Positions 43,559 through 53,570 are shown, counted from the first letter of the stretch. The stretch is 64,000 nucleotides of DNA from Haloferax sp. Atlit-12N (GCF_003383095.1 NZ_PSYW01000002.1:1054001-1118000); one strand, 5' to 3'. Numbers and translations are program-made. The notes: generated by a model from the sequence alone, not told the origin.

Positions 43559-44698
43559 ATGGAACAGTCCGAATCGGCGGACGGACCGCCGGTGGAAGCG
43601 CTTCGCGCCGTCTTCGACGTCCACGAAGTGCGGTCAGACGGCCGTCGGCGAATCTACTACGGCGAGTCGCTCGTCCCCGAGCAGATGCTCGTCCGCGAAA
43701 TCTGGCCGGCGTTCCGGGAGGCCGGCTACGACGTGCAGGCGCAGGTCGCCGACCTCGGACAGACCGATGTGGTCATCGTCGAACCGGCCTCGCAGGGTGT
43801 CGAGGGGGTCCCGTGGAAGAACATCACGCTGTTCGCGCTGACAGTCCTCTCGACGCTTTTCGTCGGCGCGTACGCGTGGTACTACATCCCCCTGTCCGAC
43901 ATCACCGCGAACCCGCTCGTGATCCTGCGGGCGTGGCCCTTCACCGCCGCCGTCCTCGGCGTCCTCTCGGTCCACGAACTCGGCCACTACGCAGTCGGTC
44001 GGTACCACGGCGTCAACGTCTCGCTGCCCTATCTCATCCCGTTTATCTTCCCGTTCGGCACGCTCGGTGCTATCATTCGCATGCGCGGGCAGATGCCCGA
44101 CCGGAAGACGCTGTTCGACATCGGCGTCGCCGGCCCGCTCGCCGGCCTCGCGGCGACTATCGTCGTCACCGTCATCGGCCTCTCGCTCGAACCGATGACC
44201 GTCCCGAGTCGAGTCCTCGCCGGGTCGGCCGACACTATTGTCTTCAACAATCCGCCGCTCCTCGACGCTATCGCGGCCGTGCTCGGGCAGCCGACGGAGT
44301 ACACCGACCCCCGGACCGTCGTCCACCCCGTCGTCATCGGCGGCTGGGTCGGGATGTTCTTCACCGTCCTCAACCTGCTCCCGGTCGGCCAACTCGACGG
44401 CGGCCACATGGTCCGGGCGATGCTCGGCGAGCGCCAAGAGTCGCTCGCGGCGGCCGTGCCGCTCGTCCTGTTCGGCATCGCCGGCTACCTCCACTACGTC
44501 CGCGGCCTCGGCCTCAACCAGTCCGTCGGCCTGTGGTTCTTCTGGGGGCTGATGGCGACGTTCATCGCCTACAACGGCCCGGCAAAGCCGATAGACGAGA
44601 CGCCGCTCGGGCCGGCTCGGATGGCCGTCGGCCTCTTTACGTTCGCCCTCGGCGCGGCGTGTTTCCTCCTCGTGCCGGTTCAGGTCATTCCGGGGTGA
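43559..44698 (+). CDS. M50-family site-2 protease without PDZ domain
   Basis: A 379-residue membrane metalloprotease. HELGHYAVGRYHGV holds the HExxH zinc site and LLPVGQLDGGHMVRA holds the third ligand (Asp). An N-terminal cytoplasmic domain of about 85 residues (LVPEQMLVREIWPAFREAG) precedes the membrane part of about six helices. Together with the PDZ-type protease at 35213 it makes two intramembrane proteases in 9 kb. The substrate is unknown. Confidence 0.87.
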   Translation: MEQSESADGPPVEALRAVFDVHEVRSDGRRRIYYGESLVPEQMLVREIWPAFREAGYDVQAQVADLGQTDVVIVEPASQGVEGVPWKNITLFALTVLSTLFVGAYAWYYIPLSDITANPLVILRAWPFTAAVLGVLSVHELGHYAVGRYHGVNVSLPYLIPFIFPFGTLGAIIRMRGQMPDRKTLFDIGVAGPLAGLAATIVVTVIGLSLEPMTVPSRVLAGSADTIVFNNPPLLDAIAAVLGQPTEYTDPRTVVHPVVIGGWVGMFFTVLNLLPVGQLDGGHMVRAMLGERQESLAAAVPLVLFGIAGYLHYVRGLGLNQSVGLWFFWGLMATFIAYNGPAKPIDETPLGPARMAVGLFTFALGAACFLLVPVQVIPG

Positions 44699-44899
44699 GG
44701 CGCGGGCGGACGGCAGTGCGAAGAGAGGGTTACTCGGGCCGTGAAACAGCTCAATAGGACGGGTATGATGTGTTGAATAGCTAGCTGAGACTGCCACAAA
44801 TCGCCACCCGTTCGTTTGGCTACCGGTCGGGTGAAGCCGCCGTGAGGCCGGGGTCGAATCGGACATAATGTATTTCACCAGACAGCTTCGACGTCGCCT

Positions 44900-45094
44900 A
44901 TGGAGAGAAACGAACTCTACCACGTCGTCGGGTTATACCTGTTGGCGATGGTAACACTGACGTGCGATTTCTCTGGGTTCACCTTCCCAGCGAGCATATT
45001 CGGCGGCCTTGCGCAGATTATCTCCTACGCGGTGATGGTCATCGCTCCGTCGTACGTTATCGCAGACATCGCGGTTCAACTGACCGGCAGTTAG
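44900..45094 (+). CDS. Small two-helix membrane protein of lower GC
   Basis: A 64-residue protein with two hydrophobic helices (LYLLAMVTLTC and IISYAVMVIAPSYVIADIAV). Codon use includes TTA, ATA and GTA, rare in the surrounding genes, and the upstream 200 nt are also AT-richer. A TATA-like ataatgtatttc is about 22-33 nt upstream. It may be recently acquired. Function unknown. Confidence 0.5.
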   Translation: MERNELYHVVGLYLLAMVTLTCDFSGFTFPASIFGGLAQIISYAVMVIAPSYVIADIAVQLTGS

Positions 45095-45153
45095 TTCGGC
45101 TGTGTCCGGGGCTTCGACGACCGGATAGTAACCGTAGCTGCCAACGGCGTCAG

Positions 45154-46047
45154 CTATTCGTCGCCGCCGTGGGTGTAACCGCGGTCCGGTACGGCCTCGC
45201 CGTCGGCGACGACGGCGGCGTCGGCGGATTCCTCGACGACTTTCCCGACCACCGTGAGCGGCACGTCGGTCGCGTCGCGGGCGGCGTCAAGCGCCGACTC
45301 AGGGAGCGTGAACACGAGTTCGAAGTCCTCGCCGAAGAACGCCGCGAGGTCGCGCCTGTCGTCGGAATCGGTCGCCACCTCGGCGACGCCGTCGTGGACC
45401 GGGAGCGCGTCGAAGTCGAGTTCGAAACCGCAGTCGCTGGCCTCCGCGAGCTGGTGGACCGAGCGGGCGAGGCCGTCGCTCGAATCCATCATCGCCGTCG
45501 CCGACCCGCGGAGGGCGACGCCGGCGGCGACGCGGGGCGTGAACCGAAAGAGGTTGTTGGCGCGGTCGGTCTCGCCCGCCTCGAACAGGCGGACGGCGGC
45601 GGCAGACCGGCCGAGTTCGCCCGTGACGCAGAGCAGGTCCCCCGGCTCCGCGCCCGAGCGCCGGACCGGGTCGTCGGTGCGGCCGATGGCTGTCGTCGCC
45701 GTCGTGAACTCCTGATGGGTGTCGAGGTCGCCGCCGACGTACGCCGCGCCGACCGCCTCGCACACGTCCCGCACGCCCCGAACGAAATCGCCGAGTTCCG
45801 TCTCGTCGAGTTCGACGGCGGCGTAGGCGGCGACGGCGCAAGTCGCGCTCGCGCCCATCGCGGCCACGTCCGAGAGGGACGCACCGACGGCCCGCCAACC
45901 GGCGGTGTAGCGGGTCGTTCCCGCGGGGAAGTCCGTCGTCTCGTGGAGCATGTCGGTCGTGACGACGAGGTCGTCCACGACGGCGGCGTCGTCGCCGGCG
46001 TCCGGCAGGTCCGCGGCGAGCAGTCTGAGGGCGGCACGCTCGTCCAT
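45154..46047 (-). CDS. thiL: Thiamine-monophosphate kinase
   Basis: A 297-residue enzyme that phosphorylates thiamine monophosphate to the diphosphate. GDDAAVVDD near the N-terminus, GASLSDVAAMGA, YVGGDLDTHQ and MMDSSDGLARS are the ThiL/PurM-fold nucleotide and substrate motifs. The ATG at 46045-46047 was chosen over an upstream open frame that lacks matching sequence. It is divergent to the flippase-like gene. Confidence 0.92.
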   Translation of the reverse strand: MDERAALRLLAADLPDAGDDAAVVDDLVVTTDMLHETTDFPAGTTRYTAGWRAVGASLSDVAAMGASATCAVAAYAAVELDETELGDFVRGVRDVCEAVGAAYVGGDLDTHQEFTTATTAIGRTDDPVRRSGAEPGDLLCVTGELGRSAAAVRLFEAGETDRANNLFRFTPRVAAGVALRGSATAMMDSSDGLARSVHQLAEASDCGFELDFDALPVHDGVAEVATDSDDRRDLAAFFGEDFELVFTLPESALDAARDATDVPLTVVGKVVEESADAAVVADGEAVPDRGYTHGGDE

Positions 46048-46212
46048 ATGCGGACGTGTCGGGCGGAGCGGAAATGTCCATCTATCCGAAAGTGGGCTCG
46101 GTGTCGCCGACCACGGGAGCGCGACCGAATCCCCGACGGCGGCGACGCGAGACCTGTTACTCGGCCGTCGAATCCGGTGACTTAATGCCCATCGTAGACG
46201 CATCCCCAGCAA

Positions 46213-47241
46213 ATGGCCCGCGAGAACCTCCGCGCGACGGTGCTCGGTTTCGCAGCGGCGATCGTCGTCTTCGCCGTCCTGTTCTACTTCGCGGGGGTTG
46301 ACGAGCTCATCGACCGGGTGACGATGGCCGAGCCGACGTATCTGGTCGCCATCTTCGGCATCACGCTCGTCTGGCTCGTCGCGTGGGGCGCGTCGCTGAA
46401 GACCGTCCTCGGCGTACTCGGTGTGGATGTCTCGACAGTCCGCTCGTTTCTCATCTTCACGGGCGCGACGTTCTCGAACAACATCACCCCGTTCGGACAG
46501 GCGGGCGGCGAGCCCGTGACGGCGCTTCTCATCTCCCGGAGCGCCGACACCGAGTACGAGACCGGGCTGGCGGCCATCGCCAGCGTGGACACCATCAACT
46601 TCGTCCCCTCCATCACCATCGCGCTCATCGGCGCGGGCTACTACGCCACCGAGGTGACGCTCGGCCGCAACCTCGAAATCGCGCTCGTCGCCGTCATCGC
46701 CCTCGCTGTCGGCGTTCCGGCGGCCGTCTACACCGCGTGGAAGCGCCGCTACGGCCTCGAACGCCGACTCATCGGTGCTCTGACGCCGTTTATCCGGACT
46801 ATCGCACGGTACGTTCCGCGGGTTTCAGTACCCACGAACGATGGCATCGAGCGCCGCATCAACGGCTTCTTCCGCTCTATCGAACGCGTCGGCCGGAACC
46901 CGCGGGGACTGGCGGTCGCGCTCGGCCTGTCGGGGTTCGGCTGGTTCTGCCAGATGGTCGCGCTCTGGGTGGCGTTCCACGCCATCGGCGCGCCAATCGC
47001 CTTCTCCATCGCGCTGTTCGTCGTTCCCATCGGGGCGATAGCCGGCGTCACGCCGCTCCCCGGCGGCGCGGGCGGCATCGAGTGGACGCTCGCCATCCTC
47101 GTCGCCGCCGCGAGTTCCGCCGTCTCGTTCGACGTGGCGACCGCGGGCGTCGTCGTCTTCCGAGGGTTCGTCTACTGGGTGCCCGTCGTCCTCGGCGGCC
47201 TCGTGATGAGCACGGAGAGCGTGCGCGGGTGGCGGTCCTGA
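46213..47241 (+). CDS. Flippase-like membrane protein (UPF0104, LPG-synthase membrane region)
   Basis: A 342-residue integral membrane protein with about eight helices. The motifs FLIFTGATFSNNITPFGQAGGEPV and PLPGGAGGIEWTL identify the lysylphosphatidylglycerol synthase/UPF0104 family, whose archaeal members are thought to move lipids across the membrane. The substrate is unknown. A TATA-like cttaatg lies about 30 nt upstream. Confidence 0.82.
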   Translation: MARENLRATVLGFAAAIVVFAVLFYFAGVDELIDRVTMAEPTYLVAIFGITLVWLVAWGASLKTVLGVLGVDVSTVRSFLIFTGATFSNNITPFGQAGGEPVTALLISRSADTEYETGLAAIASVDTINFVPSITIALIGAGYYATEVTLGRNLEIALVAVIALAVGVPAAVYTAWKRRYGLERRLIGALTPFIRTIARYVPRVSVPTNDGIERRINGFFRSIERVGRNPRGLAVALGLSGFGWFCQMVALWVAFHAIGAPIAFSIALFVVPIGAIAGVTPLPGGAGGIEWTLAILVAAASSAVSFDVATAGVVVFRGFVYWVPVVLGGLVMSTESVRGWRS

Positions 47242-47356
47242 CGGCACGGACGCGGGCTGTCGGCCCGGCAGACGCCGGTCGGGGCGCAGGAGCCTCCAAC
47301 CGCCCGTATCGGGCGAATACGATGCCTTTAAACGCCGCGATTATGAACCAATAGCC

Positions 47357-47812
47357 ATGGTAACCATCTATGACGTCCCGGCGGACGCCCTCATCGAAGA
47401 GGTCGCCGGACGACTCGAGGACCGTATCGAGCAACCCGACTGGATGGCCTTCGCGAAGAGCGGCCAGACCCGCGAACTCCCGCCCCAGCAGGACGACTTC
47501 TGGTACGTCCGTGGCGCGAGCCTGCTCCGCAAGGTCGCCATGAACGGCCCCGTCGGCGTCGACCGTCTCTCCACCGAGTACGGCGGCCTCAAGCGCGGCA
47601 CCAACCGCTACAGTGTCTCCGGTGCGCACAGCGACGCCGGCAGTAAGAACATCATCCGCACGCTCCTCCAGCAGCTCGAAGAGGAAGGCCTCGTCGAGAC
47701 CGCCAAGGGTGAGGGTCGCCGCATCACCGCCGAGGGAACGAGCTTCCTCGACAACGCCGCGTCCGACGTGCTCTCCGACCTCGACCGTCCGGAACTCGAA
47801 CGCTACGCGTAG
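47357..47812 (+). CDS. rps19e: 30S ribosomal protein S19e
   Basis: A 151-residue winged-helix ribosomal protein: TIYDVPADALIEEVAGRL, FWYVRGASLLRKVAMNGPVG and YGGLKRGTNRYSVSGAHSDA. The spacing is typical for archaea. A TATA-like tttaaac lies about 35 nt upstream. The next gene, PDCD5, is a frequent neighbour in archaea. Confidence 0.94.
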   Translation: MVTIYDVPADALIEEVAGRLEDRIEQPDWMAFAKSGQTRELPPQQDDFWYVRGASLLRKVAMNGPVGVDRLSTEYGGLKRGTNRYSVSGAHSDAGSKNIIRTLLQQLEEEGLVETAKGEGRRITAEGTSFLDNAASDVLSDLDRPELERYA

Positions 47813-47917
47813 AGCCGCCGACACACACCGAGAGTTCTTCTTCGACGGCGGATTCCCCGAGAGCCGTCTGTATGCGGGTCCGTAATGGTTTTCAGACATC
47901 GGACCGTGCGCTAGGGT

Positions 47918-48283
47918 ATGAGTGGCAGTCCCGACGATGAGCGACTGGAGGAGCTTCGAAAGAAGAAGATGCAGGAACTCCAAGAACAGCGGGGCGGCGG
48001 CGGACAGGGCTCCGCCGAGCAACAGCAGGCCGAGGAGGCCGCCCAACAGCGCGCCGAACAGCAGAAACAGGCGCTTCTCAAACAGCACCTGACCGACGAG
48101 GCCCGCCAGCGCCTCAACGCGGTGCAGATGTCCAAGCCGGACTTCGCAGAGCAGGTCGAGCGCCAAATCGTCGCCCTCGCCCAGAGCGGGCGCATCCAGG
48201 GCCGCATCGACGACGACAAGATGAAGGCGCTCCTGAAAGAGCTGCAGCCCGAGTCGAAGAGCTTCAACATCCGCCGTCGGTAA
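47918..48283 (+). CDS. PDCD5-related DNA-binding protein
   Basis: A 121-residue helical protein of the archaeal PDCD5/TFAR19 family. [19 protein letters not shown] opens a long charged helix with a Gln/Ala-rich coiled region, and [21 protein letters not shown] with [11 protein letters not shown] forms the core bundle. The eukaryotic relative is linked to cell death; the archaeal role is not established. It is followed 3 nt later by a PP-loop gene. Confidence 0.85.
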   Translation: MSGSPDDERLEELRKKKMQELQEQRGGGGQGSAEQQQAEEAAQQRAEQQKQALLKQHLTDEARQRLNAVQMSKPDFAEQVERQIVALAQSGRIQGRIDDDKMKALLKELQPESKSFNIRRR

Positions 48284-48286
48284 CAC

Positions 48287-48877
48287 GTGGAACTCGCGCT
48301 CCTCTACAGCGGCGGCAAGGATTCCTCGCTCGCTGCACTGCTTCTCGATACCTTCTACGACGTGACGCTCGTGACCGCCCACTTCGGGGTCACGGAAGAC
48401 TGGACGCACGCCCGCGACGCGGCGGCCGAACTCGGCTACGCCTTCGAGACGCTGGAACTCGACCGCGAGGTCGCAGCGCAGGCCATCGCCCGCATGGTCG
48501 AAGACGGCTACCCTCGCGGCGGCATCCAGCGCGTCCACGAACACGCTCTTGAAGCAGTTTGCGGCCTCGATTTCGACGCCGTCGCCGATGGCACCCGCCG
48601 CGACGACCGCGTGCCGTCCATCTCCCGGGCGCAGGCCCAGAGCCTCGAAGACCGCCACGGCGTCGACTACCTCTCGCCGCTTTCGGGGTTCGGCCGCGGC
48701 GCGGTCGACCGCCTCGTGGAGTCGCATCTCGACGTGGAGACCGGTCCCTCCGAGGAGATTCCGAAGGCCGACTACGAGGGCGAACTCCGCCAACTCATCG
48801 CCGCCGAACACGGGCAGGCGGCGGTCGACGAGGTGTTCCCGGACCACATCCAGAGCTACGTCCACGGCCGACGCTGA
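48287..48877 (+). CDS. PP-loop (alpha-hydrolase) ATPase of unknown substrate
   Basis: A 196-residue protein with an N-terminal PP-loop, YSGGKDSSLAALLL, of the type that adenylates a substrate. ARDAAAELGYAFETLELD follows, and VADGTRRDDRVPSISRAQAQS matches the second PP-ATPase block. Relatives include diphthine-ammonia ligase and tRNA-modifying enzymes. The GTG start lies 3 nt after the PDCD5 gene, so the two are probably co-translated with S19e as one unit. Confidence 0.75.
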   Translation: MELALLYSGGKDSSLAALLLDTFYDVTLVTAHFGVTEDWTHARDAAAELGYAFETLELDREVAAQAIARMVEDGYPRGGIQRVHEHALEAVCGLDFDAVADGTRRDDRVPSISRAQAQSLEDRHGVDYLSPLSGFGRGAVDRLVESHLDVETGPSEEIPKADYEGELRQLIAAEHGQAAVDEVFPDHIQSYVHGRR

Positions 48878-48952
48878 GGACGCCGCTGTCCGGTAACCGC
48901 CGGCTCGGTCCGTACCGCGTCGTTTTTCACCCCACCGCGCGCCGGATGAATC

Positions 48953-49858
48953 ATGGACCCCGGCATCGCCTACTCCGTTCTCGCCGCGTTCGTCTGGGGC
49001 GTCTACATCTTCGCCTTGAAGCGGTACTTTCCGGGGTACTCCGGCGCGGTCATCACGGTCGTCGTCAACGCCTTCGCCGTCCTCCTGTACCTTCCGGTCA
49101 CGGTGGTGACGTACGACCCCGCGGCCGTCCCCTCGCTGGCCGAACTCGGCGCGATGGGGGTTCTCATCGTCGCCGGCACGGCGGTGCTCGTCGGCGTCGC
49201 GTTCATCCTGTTCGTCGACGCGCTCGCCGCCGGCGACGTGTCCTACGTCGCGCCCATCAACAAGCTCGTTCCGGTGTTCGTCCTTCCCATCGAAATCCTG
49301 TTTCTGAACCAGTTTCTGACCGGGCTACAGGTTCTCGGCGTCGCGGTCGCCACCGTCGCCGTCTACGTCGCGAACTACGAGGGCGGGGCGTTCCTCGACC
49401 CGCTGCGACGCGCGGTCCGCTCGCGGCCCGCCCAACTCGCGCTGGCGAGCGCGGCCTGTTACGCCGCCAGCGACGTTGGGAAGCGCGTCGCCCTGCAGGA
49501 ACTCGGCATCCCGACGAGCGTGTTCGTCCCGGTGCTGTTCACCGGCGCGGCACTCGCCGTTCTACCCGTCGCGGCCCGCAACTGGACGAGCGTTCGCGGC
49601 GACGTTCCGAAGTTCGTCGCGGCCGGCGCGCTCGTCGCCGTCGGCGAGCACGTCACCTCGACCGCCTTCGGGATGGTGCCGGCGAGCATCGCCTCGCCCA
49701 TCGTCAACACGCAGGCCATCGTCGCCGTCGTTCTCGGCGGGGTCATCCTCAAGGAGTCACAGTTCGGGCTTCGCCTCGCCGCGGCCGTCCTCGCGGTCGC
49801 GGGCGTCTCGCTCATCGCCCTCGGCGACCTGTCGGCGCTCGCGGCGCTGGTCGGGTAA
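48953..49858 (+). CDS. EamA/DMT-superfamily transporter
   Basis: A 301-residue membrane protein with ten predicted helices in two EamA repeats. The repeat starts are IAYSVLAAFVWGVYIFALKR and, in the second half, QLALASAACYAASDVGKRVAL. Typical late motifs are ASIASPIVNTQAIVAVVLGG and KESQFGLRLAAA. It exports small metabolites by family; the substrate is unknown. Confidence 0.8.
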   Translation: MDPGIAYSVLAAFVWGVYIFALKRYFPGYSGAVITVVVNAFAVLLYLPVTVVTYDPAAVPSLAELGAMGVLIVAGTAVLVGVAFILFVDALAAGDVSYVAPINKLVPVFVLPIEILFLNQFLTGLQVLGVAVATVAVYVANYEGGAFLDPLRRAVRSRPAQLALASAACYAASDVGKRVALQELGIPTSVFVPVLFTGAALAVLPVAARNWTSVRGDVPKFVAAGALVAVGEHVTSTAFGMVPASIASPIVNTQAIVAVVLGGVILKESQFGLRLAAAVLAVAGVSLIALGDLSALAALVG

Positions 49859-49951
49859 TCGACCACGACCCGACGAACCGACGAGCGCCCGCCGACCTGA
49901 ACGCCGGCCCGAACAACAGGTTTCAAGCGCGACCTTCGCCAACCAACGCGC

Positions 49952-51247
49952 ATGTACGACCGACTCAAGGGATTTCGTGACTTCTATCCCGGCGAGATGT
50001 CGGCCCGGCGCGAGGTCGTCGACACCGTCGAGACCGCCGCCGCCCGCTACGGCTTCCGCGAAATCGGGACGCCCCACCTCGAACGGACCCAGATGTACGT
50101 CGACAAGTCCGGCGAGGAAATCGTCGAGGAACTGTACGCCTTCGAGGACAAGGGCGGCCGCGAGGTCACCCTCACGCCCGAACTGACGCCGACGGTCGCC
50201 CGGATGGTCGTCGCCAAACAGCAGGCGCTGTCGAAGCCCATCAAGTGGGTCTCGACCCGCCCCTTCTGGCGCTACGAACAGGTCCAGCAGGGTCGCTTCC
50301 GCGAGTTCTACCAGACCAACGCCGACATCTTCGGCTCCTCGGAGCCGGAGGCCGACGCCGAGATTCTAGCGTTCTGCGCCGACGCGCTGACCGACCTCGG
50401 CCTCACCGCCGACGACTTCGAGTTCCGCGTCTCCCACCGCGACATCCTCGGCGGCCTGCTCCGGTCGTTCGACGCCGACGTGGACGTGGCCGACGCGGTT
50501 CGCGCCGTCGACAAGTCCGAGAAAGTCGAACGCGAGGAGTACCTCGGCCTGCTTTCGGACGCCGGCCTCTCGTACGACCAGGCCGGCGAGTTCGCCGACC
50601 TCATCGAGCGCGGCGACCTCGACGAAATCGCCGAGTTCGGCGGCGACAACGTCGAGGCCGCGGTCGAGAACCTCCGGAACGTCCTCGCCGCCGCCGACGA
50701 CTTCGGCGCGGGCGAGTTCTGCGAGGTGTCGTTGACGACCGCCCGCGGACTGGACTACTACACCGGCGTCGTCTTCGAGTGCTTCGACTCCACGGGCGAC
50801 GTGTCGCGGGCGACGTTCGGCGGCGGCCGCTACGACGACCTCATCGAGTCGTTCGGCGGCCAGCCCACCCCCGCCGTCGGCGTCGGCATCGGCGGCGCGA
50901 CGCTCCAACTGCTCTGCCAGCGCGCCGGCGTCTGGCCCGAGGAGGAACTGGCGACCGACTACTACCTCCTCACCGTCGGCGACACCCGCGCCGTCGCCTC
51001 CGACATCGCCCGCGACCTCCGCGCGGCGGGCAACGTCGTCGAGACCGACGTGTCCGACCGGAGCTTCGGCGCGCAGATGTCCTACGCCGACTCCGTCAAC
51101 GCCGACACGGTCGTCATCGTCGGCGAGCGCGACCTCGAAAACGGCGAGGTGACGGTCAAGGACATGGCGAGCGGCGACCAGACCACCGTCCCCGTCGAGG
51201 ACTTCCCCGGCGACCGCGACGCGCCGACTTACGAGGACTACGAGTAA
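49952..51247 (+). CDS. hisS: Histidyl-tRNA synthetase
   Basis: A 431-residue class II aminoacyl-tRNA synthetase. The N-terminus YDRLKGFRDFYPGEM is typical, motif 2 is WRYEQVQQGRFREFYQTNAD, the HisA motif is RGLDYYTGVVFE, and motif 3 is VGVGIGGATL. A C-terminal anticodon-binding domain starts near residue 335. Length is normal. Confidence 0.95.
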   Translation: MYDRLKGFRDFYPGEMSARREVVDTVETAAARYGFREIGTPHLERTQMYVDKSGEEIVEELYAFEDKGGREVTLTPELTPTVARMVVAKQQALSKPIKWVSTRPFWRYEQVQQGRFREFYQTNADIFGSSEPEADAEILAFCADALTDLGLTADDFEFRVSHRDILGGLLRSFDADVDVADAVRAVDKSEKVEREEYLGLLSDAGLSYDQAGEFADLIERGDLDEIAEFGGDNVEAAVENLRNVLAAADDFGAGEFCEVSLTTARGLDYYTGVVFECFDSTGDVSRATFGGGRYDDLIESFGGQPTPAVGVGIGGATLQLLCQRAGVWPEEELATDYYLLTVGDTRAVASDIARDLRAAGNVVETDVSDRSFGAQMSYADSVNADTVVIVGERDLENGEVTVKDMASGDQTTVPVEDFPGDRDAPTYEDYE

Positions 51248-51325
51248 GCAGACTCGCCCCGCGATTCCCGCGCCCCGGTACTGGCGCACGCCCTTTTGTT
51301 CCCGCCCGTCGTACAGACGAGTGAC

Positions 51326-51793
51326 ATGTACGACAGGATTCTCGTCCCGATCGACGGCAGCGCCCCCGCCGACGAGGCGCTCGACCGCGCCATCGACCTC
51401 GCCGCGACGGCGGACGCGACGCTCTACGCCCTGTACGTCGTCGACGAGCGTGCCCTCCACGCGACCCAACTCGACGCCGGCGGCCTCGTCCGCGCCTACG
51501 AGGAGGAAGGCGAGCGCATCGTCTCCGAGGCCGTCGAGGCGGCCGACGCGGCCGGCGTCGAGGTCGTTACGGCCGTCGAACACGGCTCGCCGCACCGGAC
51601 GATTCTCCGGTACGCCGAGGAGGTCGACGCCGACCTCATCGTGATGGGCACCCACGGCCGCCGGGGCATCGAGCGCTACCTGCTCGGGAGCGTCACCGAG
51701 CGCGTGCTCCGGATGGCCGACGTGCCGGTGCTCACCATCCGAAGCGAGGACTCGCCGGTCGAAGACGAGCAGTCGCTGGACGCGGACGTGTAG
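51326..51793 (+). CDS. Universal stress protein (UspA family)
   Basis: A 155-residue UspA-fold protein. YDRILVPIDGSAPADEALD opens the fold, and GTHGRRGIERYLLGSVTERV carries the ATP-binding G-x2-G-x9-G-S pattern, so it is probably the nucleotide-binding subtype. The C-terminal tail is acidic. ATG 51326 was chosen; the frame is open 10 codons earlier. Confidence 0.88.
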   Translation: MYDRILVPIDGSAPADEALDRAIDLAATADATLYALYVVDERALHATQLDAGGLVRAYEEEGERIVSEAVEAADAAGVEVVTAVEHGSPHRTILRYAEEVDADLIVMGTHGRRGIERYLLGSVTERVLRMADVPVLTIRSEDSPVEDEQSLDADV

Positions 51794-51883
51794 TCGCGGG
51801 GCGACGGCGCGAAATCGACAGGGCGACCGATGCTGGCGAATCGGGTGGAGTCGGTTAAGTAGTCCGCCGGGAAATCACCCGAC

Positions 51884-52732
51884 ATGCGCGCCTTCCGCGT
51901 CGCCTACGACGGACGCCCGTACAACGGGTTCCAGCGACAGCCGGACGTGCCGACCGTCGAGGACGCCCTCTTCGACGCCTGCCGCGCGCTCGGCGTCTGC
52001 GACGACGACGAGGAACCGACCGACTACGCCGCCGCCGGGCGGACCGACGCGGGCGTCTCCGCGCTCGCACAGACCGTCGCCTTCGAGTGCCCCGACTGGT
52101 GTACGCCGCGGGCGCTGAACTCGGAGCTCCCGGGCACGGTCCGGGCGTGGGCCGCCGCCGACGCCCCCGACGACTTCCACGCCCGACACCGGCCGACCCG
52201 CCGCGAGTACGTCTACGACCTCCACGCGCCGAGCGAGGGGTTCGACGACGCCCGGGCGCGAGACGCCTTCGACGCCTGCCGCGGCGAACACGACTTCCAC
52301 AACCTCACGCCCGACGACCACGGAACGGTCCGGGCCATCGACGGCGACCTGACCCGCGACGGCGACTTCCTCCTCGTGCGCGTCGAGGCCGGCGGCTTCG
52401 CCCGCGAACTCGTCCGCCGACTCGTCTCGCTCGTCCGCGCCGTCGGGTCGGGCGCGGCCCCGCCGTCGAAGGTGGACGACGCGCTCGGTCCCGACCACCT
52501 CGACGGCCCCGCGGGCATCGCGCCCGCGCCGCCGACGCCCCTGCTTCTCACGGCGGTCGACTACCCGAACGTCGAGTTCGACGTGGACTCGATGGCCGCC
52601 GAGAGCACCGCGGCCGCCTTCGGCGAGCGGGCGCTGGCGGACCGCATCGGCTGGCGCGTCGGGTCGCGCATCCGCGACGGAGTCGTGGCGGGCGACGCCG
52701 GAAGCGTCGGTGACGGCGAAGAAAGCAGTTGA
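51884..52732 (+). CDS. truA: tRNA pseudouridine(38-40) synthase TruA
   Basis: A 282-residue pseudouridine synthase for the anticodon arm of tRNA. RVAYDGRPYNGFQRQP opens the domain, the catalytic Asp is in GRTDAGVSA, and HARHRPTRREYVYDL and FARELVRRLVSLVRAVG follow. Haloarchaeal acidic tail. It is followed by a HAD hydrolase after about 85 nt. Confidence 0.92.
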   Translation: MRAFRVAYDGRPYNGFQRQPDVPTVEDALFDACRALGVCDDDEEPTDYAAAGRTDAGVSALAQTVAFECPDWCTPRALNSELPGTVRAWAAADAPDDFHARHRPTRREYVYDLHAPSEGFDDARARDAFDACRGEHDFHNLTPDDHGTVRAIDGDLTRDGDFLLVRVEAGGFARELVRRLVSLVRAVGSGAAPPSKVDDALGPDHLDGPAGIAPAPPTPLLLTAVDYPNVEFDVDSMAAESTAAAFGERALADRIGWRVGSRIRDGVVAGDAGSVGDGEESS

Positions 52733-52818
52733 CGGACGCGCGAGGAGTCAATAGCCCTCCGGAGCGGTTGGGGTCGCACATAGCAACGTTATCTTGGTTC
52801 GGGTGCGAATCGCCGACC

Positions 52819-53466
52819 ATGTGCTACGACGCTGTCATCTTCGACAACGACGGCGTGCTGACGAAGCCGACGCTCCTCGAAGTCCAGCGGGAGGCGGTCA
52901 GGCGGGCGTTCGCCGAGTTCGACGTCGAACCGACGACCGAGACGGTCGACGGGGTCATCAACGGCGGCCTCACGCGCCTGCGCCGCATCTGCGCGGTCCA
53001 CGACGTACCGGTCGACGACTTCTGGTCGCACCACGAGAGTCACGCCGCGGCGACCCAGCGGGCGTGTCTGGAAAACGGGACGAAACCGCTGTACGACGAC
53101 GTGGTCGTCCTCGACGACATCGACCACCCGCTGGCGGTCGTGAGCAACAACCAGCACGCGACCATCGAACACATCCTCGACGTGTTCGACATCGACGACC
53201 GCTTCGAGGTAGCCTACGGCCGCGACCCGACGGTGGAAGGCGCGCGGGTGAAAAAGCCGAACCCGCACTACATCGAGCGCGCGATGGGCGAACTCGGCGT
53301 CGACTCGGCGCTCTACGTCGGTGACAGCAACGTCGACGTGGTCGCGGCCGACCGCGCCGGCATCGACTCGGCGTTCATCCGCCGACCCCACCGCGACGGC
53401 TACCAGTTGGCCGCCGAACCGACCTACGAACTCGACTCGCTGGACGAACTGCTCGCGGTGTGCTGA
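52819..53466 (+). CDS. HAD-superfamily hydrolase
   Basis: A 215-residue phosphatase-fold protein. Motif I is IFDNDGVLTKPT (nucleophile and acid/base Asp), motif II is AVVSNNQ, the conserved Lys is in RVKKPNPHY, and motif IV is YVGDSNVDVVAA. A helical cap (about 20-100) suggests phosphoglycolate-phosphatase-like specificity. The substrate is unknown. ATG 52819 follows the previous gene by about 85 nt. Confidence 0.85.
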   Translation: MCYDAVIFDNDGVLTKPTLLEVQREAVRRAFAEFDVEPTTETVDGVINGGLTRLRRICAVHDVPVDDFWSHHESHAAATQRACLENGTKPLYDDVVVLDDIDHPLAVVSNNQHATIEHILDVFDIDDRFEVAYGRDPTVEGARVKKPNPHYIERAMGELGVDSALYVGDSNVDVVAADRAGIDSAFIRRPHRDGYQLAAEPTYELDSLDELLAVC

Positions 53467-53570
53467 CGCGCGGGTGAACGACCACGCAAACCTCACCGCG
53501 GGCCCGTGCCGCGCCCCCGCGCCGCGTATCGACCAGTAAACACATCACGCGGCTCGCCGTCGACTCACGC

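Noticed and set aside
42783-43559. A 258-codon minus-strand frame across the C-rich spacer and the DUF7123-like gene
   Set aside because: It is antisense to a gene with a clear promoter and Shine-Dalgarno, and its Arg/Gly/Val composition matches GC-rich shadow frames.
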